Shown here in pieces: positions 6,575 to 14,793 of a stretch of 26,033 nucleotides of DNA. Location of the stretch: the NCBI GenBank assembly GCA_017467745.1, contig JAFUKV010000011.1, forward strand, positions 1 to 26,033, in the 5' to 3' direction. Every line of letters begins with the position of its first letter. Position 1 is the stretch's first letter. Under the pieces are notes generated by a model, which saw only the letters and a list, made by a program, of their open reading frames with translations, had not been told where the DNA came from and did no database searches. Both the position numbers and the translations under genes were made by a program. The DNA is from Bacteroidaceae bacterium (GTDB lineage Bacteria > Bacteroidota > Bacteroidia > Bacteroidales > CHK158-818).

Positions 6575-8938
6575 TTATTTAGATACCGCCTTCTTACGTG
6601 TAGAGGTAGTTGTTTTCTTCTTTTTCGCAGGGGCTTTCTCCTCGCTCTCCTTTATTATATCCATACACATGTCAAAAGTCAAAGAAGAAGGGTCTGTCAC
6701 TGTTTTAGGCAATTTATAATTCGTTTTTTTATAACTTATATAAGCTCCGTAACGGCCATTCAAGACCTGTAATTCTTCATCTTCATCAAATGTTTTTATT
6801 AAGCGTTTGCTTTCTTGTTCCCGTTTAGCAAGAATCAACTCGATAGCCTCATCTAATGTAACAGACAAGGGTTGTAACTCTTTCGGCAACGAAACATATT
6901 TCCCATCATGACGGATATACGGACCGAATCGCCCTACACCCGCCACAACGACTTTTTCTTCAAATTCACCCAACGTACGCGGAAGTTCAAACAAACGCAA
7001 AGCCTCATCTAATGTAATAGTACTCATGGATTGACCTTTCAGCAAGGACGCAAACTGGGGCTTTTCCTCATCTTCTGCCAAACCCAATTGTACAAGAGGT
7101 CCGTAACGGCCAATCTTTACAGAAACAGGCCGTCCTGTTTTTGGGTCTACACCCAATACACGTTCGCCCACTTTCTTCTCCAAGCGCATAGACAACGCAT
7201 CCGATACAACCGGATGAAATACTTTATAGAACTTGTCTATCATTTCCGTCCAATCCAATGAACCTTCGGCCACATTATCAAAATGTTTTTCAACATTGGC
7301 CGTAAAATTATAGTTAAGAATATCGGGGAAATACTCTGTCAAGAAATCGGTAACAACCATTCCGACATCCGTAGGAATAAGTTTTCCTTTTTCGGCTCCG
7401 GTTTTCTCTGTCCGCTTTTTATCCGAAATCTTCCCTTTTTTCAGCGTCAATACATCATATTCGCGCTCAACACCTTCTTTATCGCCTCTAACTACATAAT
7501 CCCTTTGTTGTATGGTTGAGATAGTCGGCGCATACGTTGAGGGGCGACCTATACCCAATTCCTCCATTTTACGGACTAAACTGGCCTCTGTATAACGGGG
7601 AGGACCTTGCGTAAACCGTTCGGTAGCGGTCATCTCCGACAGAAGCAATGTTTGGCCGCAAGAAAGGGCAGGCAACATTTTTTCATCTTCCGACTGCTCT
7701 TTATCTTCATCCTGCGATTCCAAGTAAAATTTCAAGAAACCATCGAATTTCAGCACTTCACCCGTCGCCACAAATTTCTCATCTTTAATTGTATCCGCAC
7801 CAATGGAAACAGTAGTTTTCTCCAATTCCGCATCGCTCATTTGCGACGCGATAGTACGTTTCCAAATCAAATCATAAAGACGCTTTTCCTGCAAAGTACC
7901 ATCAATGCTATGTTTGCTGATATAGGTAGGCCGAATAGCTTCGTGCGCTTCTTGTGCTCCTTTCGTATGGGTATGATAATTGCGCGTATGCAGATATTTC
8001 TCACCCAATACATTCAAAATTTCTTCTTTTGCCGTACCGATAGCCAACGTTGATAAGTTTACCGAGTCGGTTCTCATATAGGTAATGTGTCCCGATTCGT
8101 ACAACCGTTGGGCTATCATCATCGTCTGCGATACGGAAAATCCTAATTTTCGAGCTGCTTCCTGTTGCAACGTAGAAGTTGTAAACGGCGGAGCAGGCGA
8201 TTTCTTCGTCGGCTTTACAACAACATTCTCGATAGTAAATGTTGCATTTTTACACTTTTCGAGCAAAGCCAACGCTTCTTGTTTGGTTTTGAGCCGACGA
8301 GACAGTTCCGCTTTTATTTCCGCATGAGCATCTTGCTCATTAAAAGTAAACAACGCAACGATTCGAAAAGAGGCTTCCGGAATAAATGCCTGCACCTCTC
8401 GTTCACGTTCCACAATCAGACGCACGGCAACAGACTGCACTCGTCCGGCAGAAAGAGCGGGTTTCACTTTTTTCCAGAGTACCGGAGAAAGTTCAAAACC
8501 AACAATACGATCTAACACACGACGCGCCTGTTGGGCATTCACTCTATCCATGTCCACTTTGCGGGGATGTTCTATCGCATCTAATATCGCATTTTTTGTA
8601 ATTTCATGAAAAACAATTCGTTTTGTTTTTTGGGGATCCAAGTGTAACACTTCGGCCAAATGCCAAGCAATTGCTTCTCCTTCACGGTCTTCATCGGAAG
8701 CCAGCCACACAGTCTCAGATTTTTTCGACTCTTTTTGGAGTGTACCAACCAATTCTTTCTTATCTTCCGGTATTTCATAAACCGGAGCATAATGATTATC
8801 TATATCAATACTAAAATCTTTCTTTTTAAGATCTCTGATATGACCGTAACTTGAAAGGACTTTAAAATCTTTTCCCAAAAATTTTTCTATCGTTTTCGCT
8901 TTCGCGGGTGATTCTACAATCACTAAATTTTTCTGCAT
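6575..8938 (-). CDS. topA: DNA topoisomerase I
   Basis: A type IA topoisomerase of 787 residues that relaxes negative supercoils in the nucleoid. The Toprim domain starts at once with LVIVESPAKAKTIEKFLG and holds DEDREGEA (about 83-89). The cleavage domain has the active-site Tyr287 in HITYMRTDS. The C-terminal part carries three glycine/tyrosine repeats of the topoisomerase C-terminal type (GRYGPLVQ, GRFGPYIRH, GRYGAYISY) instead of obvious zinc fingers, then a Lys-rich DNA-binding tail (KAPAKKKKTTTS). I chose ATG 8938. A longer frame opens from TTG 8977, but that codon lies inside the -7 promoter element, so it would not be in the transcript. The product then starts directly at the conserved Toprim strand. 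Confidence 0.97.
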   Translation of the reverse strand: MQKNLVIVESPAKAKTIEKFLGKDFKVLSSYGHIRDLKKKDFSIDIDNHYAPVYEIPEDKKELVGTLQKESKKSETVWLASDEDREGEAIAWHLAEVLHLDPQKTKRIVFHEITKNAILDAIEHPRKVDMDRVNAQQARRVLDRIVGFELSPVLWKKVKPALSAGRVQSVAVRLIVEREREVQAFIPEASFRIVALFTFNEQDAHAEIKAELSRRLKTKQEALALLEKCKNATFTIENVVVKPTKKSPAPPFTTSTLQQEAARKLGFSVSQTMMIAQRLYESGHITYMRTDSVNLSTLAIGTAKEEILNVLGEKYLHTRNYHTHTKGAQEAHEAIRPTYISKHSIDGTLQEKRLYDLIWKRTIASQMSDAELEKTTVSIGADTIKDEKFVATGEVLKFDGFLKFYLESQDEDKEQSEDEKMLPALSCGQTLLLSEMTATERFTQGPPRYTEASLVRKMEELGIGRPSTYAPTISTIQQRDYVVRGDKEGVEREYDVLTLKKGKISDKKRTEKTGAEKGKLIPTDVGMVVTDFLTEYFPDILNYNFTANVEKHFDNVAEGSLDWTEMIDKFYKVFHPVVSDALSMRLEKKVGERVLGVDPKTGRPVSVKIGRYGPLVQLGLAEDEEKPQFASLLKGQSMSTITLDEALRLFELPRTLGEFEEKVVVAGVGRFGPYIRHDGKYVSLPKELQPLSVTLDEAIELILAKREQESKRLIKTFDEDEELQVLNGRYGAYISYKKTNYKLPKTVTDPSSLTFDMCMDIIKESEEKAPAKKKKTTTSTRKKAVSK

Positions 8939-8974
8939 ATAAGAATTATTCGTATTATCAGCGCAATTTTGCGG

Positions 8975-8982
8975 CAAAAGTA
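8975..8982 (-). promoter_or_regulatory. -7 promoter element TACTTTTG for topA
   Basis: An exact TAnnTTTG match followed by C on the minus strand, 37 bases before the ATG at 8938. It rules out the upstream TTG at 8977 as start. Confidence 0.7.
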
Positions 8983-9039
8983 GAAAAAACCTACTGTAAT
9001 AGAGAAGAAATTCTCTGAATTTTACTTTTTTTCATAAAA

Positions 9040-9097
9040 ACGAAAGGCATCGGCACTATCGAAGAATACTTCTTACGACCGTACCGATGCCTTTCGT
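9040..9097 (-). terminator. Long-stem terminator after the outer-membrane barrel gene
   Basis: Perfect 14-base arms (9040-9053 and 9084-9097) enclose a 30-base loop that itself holds AAGAA-TAC-TTCTT (9062-9074). On the minus strand the stem is followed by a short T run, 27 bases after the stop at 9125. Confidence 0.75.
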
Positions 9098-9124
9098 ATA
9101 ACAAAAAAGAGAAATAATTGTTTA

Positions 9125-10924
9125 TCAGAATTTCAAGCCGATTCCACCCATAGCATTAAATCCTTGAACGGCCATGCCATGCCAGAGTTCGTATTTCTGG
9201 AACATCAAATTATTCAGATTAACAAACACATTCAACGTTTTATTTATTTCATAATTAGCGCCAAGACTCAACGAATGGATATCCTTCAAAGAGCCGGTTC
9301 TTACCTCGCTCAACGGAGCCGAATCAAGCGGAGATCCCGAAGGAATTAACGTAAAAACATATCTATATTTTCTGCCTGTGGCCAAATAATAATTCACATC
9401 AAAAGCCAATCCGTTCGTTAATTTAAATGTTACACCTGCATTTGCCTCCACATCGGGACGATCGAAAACATCACCTTCTCCCTTGCGCAAATCCCAACCG
9501 TTCTTTTTTAACTTCACGGCAATATCCAACCAATCTTCATACTTATATTTCATACCTACGCCCACATTCCAACAAGAGGTTTTCAAGTTTTGATAAGAAA
9601 TTGTGTTACGAGAAAGAAGACCGGCATCTACATTTCCGTCCAACAGACGATAACCTAACGCATCATCATCAACCATTTTATAGCCACCAAACACTTCGAA
9701 CCAAAAACCGGAGAAATAATTCGAGCGCAAACCGAAAGTTGCATCAATCGGAATATGAGAATCTTTCGGAAGAAGTGAAGGATTCACATAGATATTCGAT
9801 TCTGACAACCGAGCGTAAGTATTCAGCGTCTTTCCGCCTATAATATCGGAGAAAAGAAACACAGACTCGCTAAATTCCCAATTCATACGTACATCGGGAG
9901 AGAAAGAAAACGTTTTACCTTGATTAAAAGCGACATCCGCAGTCAACCCCAACCGCAACTTAAAAGTTTCGTTATTTACATTAAAATACGGATTTAATGC
10001 AATATTGGTATAATTGTCTCGGCCGCCGTCAGAATAGAACAAGTTATTCATTTCTATATCCGCGCCAATACGATACTCCTCTTTAAACGCCGACGACAAT
10101 GAAAACTCTGAATGTACCTGATTTTCCGTCGCGCCATCTACACCATACAAATAGCCTAATTTATTTCCGTATTGACTGAAACCGACCAAAGCCTTATATT
10201 GTAAATCTCGGTTTTCATGCGCAACAACACCGAATTGAGCGCCAAACTGCTGAGCTGTTTGATTTTTATCAAAATCCGTCAAACCGCTTTGAGGAAACCA
10301 AGCATATATATCATCTCCTACCGATGAAGGCACACCTACCGGCACTCCGTAATAATTAAACGAATTAAAACGATACCCCGCATTCAACAGAAACGCCAAC
10401 GCATCGAAATTATGCTTATAATATAGATTGAAGCGATTGTCATTTCTTTTCAGTTTCGATTTTCCGGGCTCATCTACATTTTTAACTTTCCCGTTTGTCG
10501 AATTATGCTGAAACCAGAAACCAAATTCATTTTTATCCGTATCTACAAATTTATATCCTAAGTCGCCTCTTAAATTCATATAGTTACCCCCGCTAAAATC
10601 GAAGTAACCACGTTTTGAAGAAAACGGATACGAAGTATTGTAATCGGCAGCAGGAAGCGGTTCGAAATTATTTACCGGAACCACAGGCGTAGCCCATGCC
10701 GAATAACGCACTGCCGTTTTATTGATTTTCGGCGATTCCACTTGCGGCAACACATTAATTTTCGAAGCATCCCTTACCATCGGAGTAAATTCTTTTTCAA
10801 GAATCATCTCCCGTTGCAATTTATCTTCCTTGCCTTTATCCTGTGCAACGGCATTCTGACCTGCCAACGCGCTCGAAACCAACAAAACAACCGTATATAT
10901 AAGATTCTTTTTCATCATATTCAT
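9125..10924 (-). CDS. Outer-membrane beta-barrel protein (TonB-dependent-receptor-like, no plug seen)
   Basis: A 599-residue protein with a signal peptide (cleavage near NAVAQ, about residue 28). A ~70-residue periplasmic segment rich in charges and prolines (EKEFTPMVRDASKINVLPQV) precedes a long series of alternating aromatic/polar strands such as GYFDFSGGNYMNLRGDLGYKF's first half. The chain ends MGGIGLKF, with the terminal Phe typical of BAM-inserted barrels. I see no TonB box or plug domain, so it is not a standard SusC or TonB receptor. It starts 24 bases after the TPR gene and is clearly its operon partner; the pair may form an outer-membrane complex. Function is unknown. MNMMKK and MKK are both possible starts. 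Confidence 0.75.
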   Translation of the reverse strand: MNMMKKNLIYTVVLLVSSALAGQNAVAQDKGKEDKLQREMILEKEFTPMVRDASKINVLPQVESPKINKTAVRYSAWATPVVPVNNFEPLPAADYNTSYPFSSKRGYFDFSGGNYMNLRGDLGYKFVDTDKNEFGFWFQHNSTNGKVKNVDEPGKSKLKRNDNRFNLYYKHNFDALAFLLNAGYRFNSFNYYGVPVGVPSSVGDDIYAWFPQSGLTDFDKNQTAQQFGAQFGVVAHENRDLQYKALVGFSQYGNKLGYLYGVDGATENQVHSEFSLSSAFKEEYRIGADIEMNNLFYSDGGRDNYTNIALNPYFNVNNETFKLRLGLTADVAFNQGKTFSFSPDVRMNWEFSESVFLFSDIIGGKTLNTYARLSESNIYVNPSLLPKDSHIPIDATFGLRSNYFSGFWFEVFGGYKMVDDDALGYRLLDGNVDAGLLSRNTISYQNLKTSCWNVGVGMKYKYEDWLDIAVKLKKNGWDLRKGEGDVFDRPDVEANAGVTFKLTNGLAFDVNYYLATGRKYRYVFTLIPSGSPLDSAPLSEVRTGSLKDIHSLSLGANYEINKTLNVFVNLNNLMFQKYELWHGMAVQGFNAMGGIGLKF

Positions 10925-10948
10925 CTTTTTATCATTTTATACAGAATT

Positions 10949-13900
10949 TTATTCTCCTATCTTCGATAACCGTTCCTCAATCATACCAGCTATATCATCC
11001 TCACCCTGATAATTATTTTTCAGGTTCAGCAGATATTGCTTCGCCTGAAAACTATCGCCGGCCTTTATATAAATATCCGCCAACAGCACAAAGCCTCTTG
11101 CCAACCAATATTGATGAGGGGTTCCAACCTCGATAAATTCTATCATCAGTTTTTCGGCATCCTTTTCTTTGCCGTTATCGAAATAGTATTGTCCCAATTG
11201 ATAGTTCGATTCCGCTCCATACACATTTCGTGTATCTTTCGACAATATTTTCCAATCTTCGGCAGCTTTCTCCATCTGCTTCAAATTCTTCAATGCCATA
11301 GCTCTTTCATAACGGGCTTCTGTCATCAGCTCCGGCGACAATTTATTATCTTCTAACAGCTTATTAGCCGTCAGTATCACATCATCATTATTATTCAAAT
11401 GACGCGACATACGTATAATACCCAACTTGGCTGCCAATTTATTATCGGCCGACTGCGCCTTAATATCGAGTGTCTTAAAATAATTGAGCGCTTTTTCATA
11501 ATCATTTTTCAAATAATAAATTTCGGCTACACGAGCCAAAGCGTCTTCTTCAAATTTATTATCTGATATTTGTAAAACTTGTTCATATTCAGGTAACGCC
11601 TGCGCATAGTTTTTATTGGTAAAATAAATACTACCTAAATAATAATGAGCGTTCAAACCAAAGGCTCCACCGCCCTCAAAACTCTGCAAATAACGGCGTA
11701 AACTACGCTCTGCTTCCGGAAGATTACCCCTGAAATACAATTTCTCGGCTGCTAAATAAGTTAATGAATCTTGTTCTCCGGCTGCAAACTGTACATTACC
11801 GCCCAAACTTTTTACATAAGCAGCATACGAATCTATATCGTTCTTATCCAAATAAACCGATTTCAAATCCTGTACAGCCACACGCGCCTCTTCGCTACCG
11901 GGATAATCTGAAATAACTTTCTTGTAAGCAACCGTTGCCTGATCCAAATCATTCCGGTTAAAATAAAGCATACCCAACTGAATACCGGCTTTACGAGCAA
12001 CCGCACTCTGCGGGAACTGTTGCAAAATCTGCTTAAACGCAGCTTCTGCCTGCACATCATCATCTATCTGAATATATGAACGTCCTTTTTCAAACAAGGC
12101 GTCATCTACATATTCAGACTGCGGATATTGAGCTATCAAATTATTCATCGCATTGATTTTCGTCTTATAGTCTTTCTGCAATCCGGCAACAAATCCTTTT
12201 TGAAACATAGCGTAATCGGCAGCAGAAGGCGTTACCTCTACGGCACGCGCATAATAGCTTTCGGCCTGCGCAAAGTTACGATTATAGAAATAGCAATCTC
12301 CTATACGATTATAAGCGTCAGAAACTGTCGTTTTATCGCCATTGGGATTTTCGTTTACATATTTCAAAAACCATGTTACCGCCCTATCAAACTGATTTTG
12401 TTTGTAATAAGCGTAAGCAAGGTCATATTGAGCAAGTCCGTATATATTTTTACTCCGTTCTTGCGTTGCCGACAAATATGAAAGATAATCGGAAGCGGCA
12501 GCAGCAAAGTTACCCATACGATAATAACACTCACCACGCCAGAAATAAGATTGAGCTTTTATTTCTCTATCGTAGTTGCCCATGTTAATAGCTTCGGTAA
12601 AATTGGCCTGAGCCTGTTGAAAATCGGAATTGGCAAACAACTCCGTCCCCAACTGGAACAAAATACGTTGTTTAGCTTCCAAAATCTTGGAATTGGGTTT
12701 CTTTATCTTATTGATTGATTCGAGTGCCGTCCGATAATTTTTAGTAGTAAGATATACCTCTACCAAATAGTCGTTTGTTTGGTCGGCATATCGAGAATTG
12801 GGAAATTTATTTAAAAACCGCTCGAACACCAATACTGATTCGTTGAAAGGAGAAAAAGAGGTTTCATGCACAGACAAGGCATAGTTATATAACGCAACTT
12901 CCTGCACCTGCGGGTCAAACTCGAAACGAGACGCCACATCGAAAGCCAATTGAGCGTTTTTCTTATCACCCTGATGCAAATAACTTTGCGCTAAATATAA
13001 ATAAGCGTTTTGCATCAAAACATCATCGCCTTTCGTAGCCTTACTAAGCCATTTTATTGCCTGTGAATAATTTTGTGCTCTATACTGCGCTACTCCCAAC
13101 ATATAAACACTATTACGCATCGGGGAGGATGTACTTGCCGTATATTTTGTCAAATACTCTATCGCCTTTGCATCGTTACCTTGTTGATAATAACTTTCGC
13201 CCAACAACCGGTACAACTCCGCATTATTTTCATCATCAGGATAATTTTTCAGTAATTGTTGCGCCAGAGGAATTACTTTTCCGTAATCGTTTCTTACAAA
13301 ATAAATCTGAGCGGCATAATACGACGAAGGTTTTGCAAACTCCGCGCTGTTTTCCAACGACAAAAAACTTCCGAGAGCCTTATTGTAATCGCCTTCTATA
13401 TAACGGATATAAGCGTTATAAAATAACGATGCTTCGGCATATTTATCACTCTGCGCACCCAAAACGGCAAAAAACGGCTTCGCCTTTTCCAATTGATTGG
13501 TTTTCATATACGACAGTCCCAACCGAAAACAATAATCTTCCTGATCGGCAGTAGACAAACGTTCCATCGGAATTTCGGTATAGGCACTGATAGCCTGTTC
13601 GTAATTATTATCGAAAAACAGCAAATTAGCAATCATAAACTTCGCCTTATCTATATGGCGCGACCACGTATACTGTTCGCAGAACGATTGCAACAATGCC
13701 TGCGCATCAAATTTGTTCGTCTCATAAGCCGAAGAAGCAATCATAAAATCAGCTTCTTGAATCAAATCACGATCCTTCGACTCTTTTTTAAACTGCGTAA
13801 GTTGATCTACACAACCTACGTAATTTTTATTCTCAAACATCGCTTTTCCCTGTTCGAAAAACGCAACCGGCCTATTTTTTTCATACGTTACCTGCGCGTT

Positions 13901-13957
13901 TACTCCCACAAACGAAGTCGCTGCCAGAAGACAAATTACAATGACCTTTTTTCTCAT
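10949..13957 (-). CDS. Large exported tetratricopeptide-repeat protein
   Basis: A 1002-residue protein with a signal peptide (residues 1-21, ending GVNA before QVTYE) and no lipobox. Almost the whole chain is TPR-like helix pairs; typical units include NNYEQAISAYTEIP, NNAELYRLLGESYYQQGND, RNFAQAESYYARAVEVTP, RNDLDQATVAYKKVISDYP and NKNYAQALPEYEQVLQI. Such solenoids bind other proteins, here presumably in the periplasm with the downstream outer-membrane barrel. It is the first gene of the pair. Upstream is only an imperfect -7 element (TATCTTTA, 13982-13989) and a short palindrome. No enzymatic motif was seen; the specific role is unknown. Confidence 0.85.
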   Translation of the reverse strand: MRKKVIVICLLAATSFVGVNAQVTYEKNRPVAFFEQGKAMFENKNYVGCVDQLTQFKKESKDRDLIQEADFMIASSAYETNKFDAQALLQSFCEQYTWSRHIDKAKFMIANLLFFDNNYEQAISAYTEIPMERLSTADQEDYCFRLGLSYMKTNQLEKAKPFFAVLGAQSDKYAEASLFYNAYIRYIEGDYNKALGSFLSLENSAEFAKPSSYYAAQIYFVRNDYGKVIPLAQQLLKNYPDDENNAELYRLLGESYYQQGNDAKAIEYLTKYTASTSSPMRNSVYMLGVAQYRAQNYSQAIKWLSKATKGDDVLMQNAYLYLAQSYLHQGDKKNAQLAFDVASRFEFDPQVQEVALYNYALSVHETSFSPFNESVLVFERFLNKFPNSRYADQTNDYLVEVYLTTKNYRTALESINKIKKPNSKILEAKQRILFQLGTELFANSDFQQAQANFTEAINMGNYDREIKAQSYFWRGECYYRMGNFAAAASDYLSYLSATQERSKNIYGLAQYDLAYAYYKQNQFDRAVTWFLKYVNENPNGDKTTVSDAYNRIGDCYFYNRNFAQAESYYARAVEVTPSAADYAMFQKGFVAGLQKDYKTKINAMNNLIAQYPQSEYVDDALFEKGRSYIQIDDDVQAEAAFKQILQQFPQSAVARKAGIQLGMLYFNRNDLDQATVAYKKVISDYPGSEEARVAVQDLKSVYLDKNDIDSYAAYVKSLGGNVQFAAGEQDSLTYLAAEKLYFRGNLPEAERSLRRYLQSFEGGGAFGLNAHYYLGSIYFTNKNYAQALPEYEQVLQISDNKFEEDALARVAEIYYLKNDYEKALNYFKTLDIKAQSADNKLAAKLGIIRMSRHLNNNDDVILTANKLLEDNKLSPELMTEARYERAMALKNLKQMEKAAEDWKILSKDTRNVYGAESNYQLGQYYFDNGKEKDAEKLMIEFIEVGTPHQYWLARGFVLLADIYIKAGDSFQAKQYLLNLKNNYQGEDDIAGMIEERLSKIGE

Positions 13958-13989
13958 TTTTTCACTCGTTTTTTATCCGGATAAAGATA

Positions 13990-14001
13990 GTGATAAATCA
14001 C
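13990..14001. promoter_or_regulatory. Palindrome GTGATAAATCAC upstream of the TPR gene
   Basis: Perfect five-base arms with a two-base centre, placed immediately upstream of the weak -7-like TATCTTTA (13982-13989, minus). It is a possible operator for a dimeric regulator, but it is short and may be chance. Confidence 0.25.
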
Positions 14002-14007
14002 AAAATC

Positions 14008-14022
14008 GGGAGTAGAACTCCC
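14008..14022. terminator. Short hairpin between NUDIX and TPR genes
   Basis: GGGAGT-AGA-ACTCCC. On the minus strand it is followed by GATTTTG, and on the plus strand by AACTTTTTATT. It may be a weak terminator for the NUDIX transcript; the six-base stem and modest T run limit confidence. Confidence 0.4.
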
Positions 14023-14045
14023 AACTTTTTATTAATAAATATTTT

Positions 14046-14567
14046 TTATTGTTTTTCAGAAAGATACATTTCCACTCCTCTTCTTATTGACGCCAATCCG
14101 AACAGTTTAGGATTCAAATTTTTTACAGGAACAAAAAACAATTCGGAAACATCATCCATTGGTAATAGCCTTTCGGACGAATCGACACGACATTCAAAGA
14201 AAAGATCCATCGTATGTACATCGAGACCCGAATAGGGATACACGTTAGGTAGGGAAAACAAATATCTGCCGACATGTACATCAAGGCCTGTCTCCTCTTT
14301 CACTTCCCGCACCACCGTTTCTTCTGCCGTTTCTCCATATTCAGTAAATCCACCGGGTAAATCAAACGTACCTTTTGCAGGATCTTTTGCGCGGCGACCT
14401 ACCAACAATTCTCCTTTTTCGTTGACAATAAAGACCGCTACCGACGCTCTCGGATTAAAATAATATACAAATCCGCACGCACTACACCGTTTAGACGAAC
14501 CGTTATTTCTCGTAAATCCGCCGGATCCGCATACCGGACAAAACCGAAACAAATTCATACCCTCCAT
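14046..14567 (-). CDS. NUDIX hydrolase with N-terminal zinc ribbon
   Basis: A 173-residue cytoplasmic hydrolase of nucleoside-diphosphate-linked compounds. A CPVCG...CSACG zinc ribbon (Cys10, 13, 28, 31) precedes the NUDIX fold. The NUDIX box is complete at 73-95 (G-x5-E-x7-REVxEExGL; REVKEETGL visible). The zinc ribbon plus NUDIX arrangement recalls NADH pyrophosphatases, but the NudC SQPWPFPxS signature is not seen, so the substrate is open. I start at ATG 14567. The frame also opens from TTG 14648, which lies within the promoter -7 element and so cannot be used. An ATG three codons further in (14558) is an alternative. Confidence 0.9.
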   Translation of the reverse strand: MEGMNLFRFCPVCGSGGFTRNNGSSKRCSACGFVYYFNPRASVAVFIVNEKGELLVGRRAKDPAKGTFDLPGGFTEYGETAEETVVREVKEETGLDVHVGRYLFSLPNVYPYSGLDVHTMDLFFECRVDSSERLLPMDDVSELFFVPVKNLNPKLFGLASIRRGVEMYLSEKQ

Positions 14568-14645
14568 ATCGTATGTATCTTTATTATGAACATCAAAACC
14601 TACACACCGGTTTTGCAAATAACAAACGAAACTCGCATTTCGTTG

Positions 14646-14653
14646 CAAAAATA
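14646..14653 (-). promoter_or_regulatory. -7 promoter element TATTTTTG for the NUDIX gene
   Basis: An exact TAnnTTTG match followed by C on the minus strand, giving a leader of about 70 bases to ATG 14567. Confidence 0.6.
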
Positions 14654-14735
14654 TACATTATTCCTCAAACCATCTACATACATATTTTCAGTAATAATTC
14701 CCTCCGATTAAAATGTAAAATATCATAAGAAACAA

Positions 14736-14771
14736 CGAGAGGCTGTCCGACCAATTCTGAACAGCCCCTCG
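14736..14771 (-). terminator. Terminator after argS
   Basis: Arms CGAGAGGCTGT (14736-14746) and ACAGCCCCTCG (14761-14771) pair with one mismatch around a 14-base loop. On the minus strand a T-rich run (TTGTTTCTT) follows. It lies 23 bases after the argS stop. Confidence 0.7.
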
Positions 14772-14793
14772 CTTTTTACCTATTTATAGCTTA

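Noticed and set aside
9125..10924. Calling the barrel a SusC-type TonB-dependent receptor
   Set aside because: At 599 residues it is far shorter than SusC (about 1000) and no carboxypeptidase-like domain, TonB box or plug was seen.
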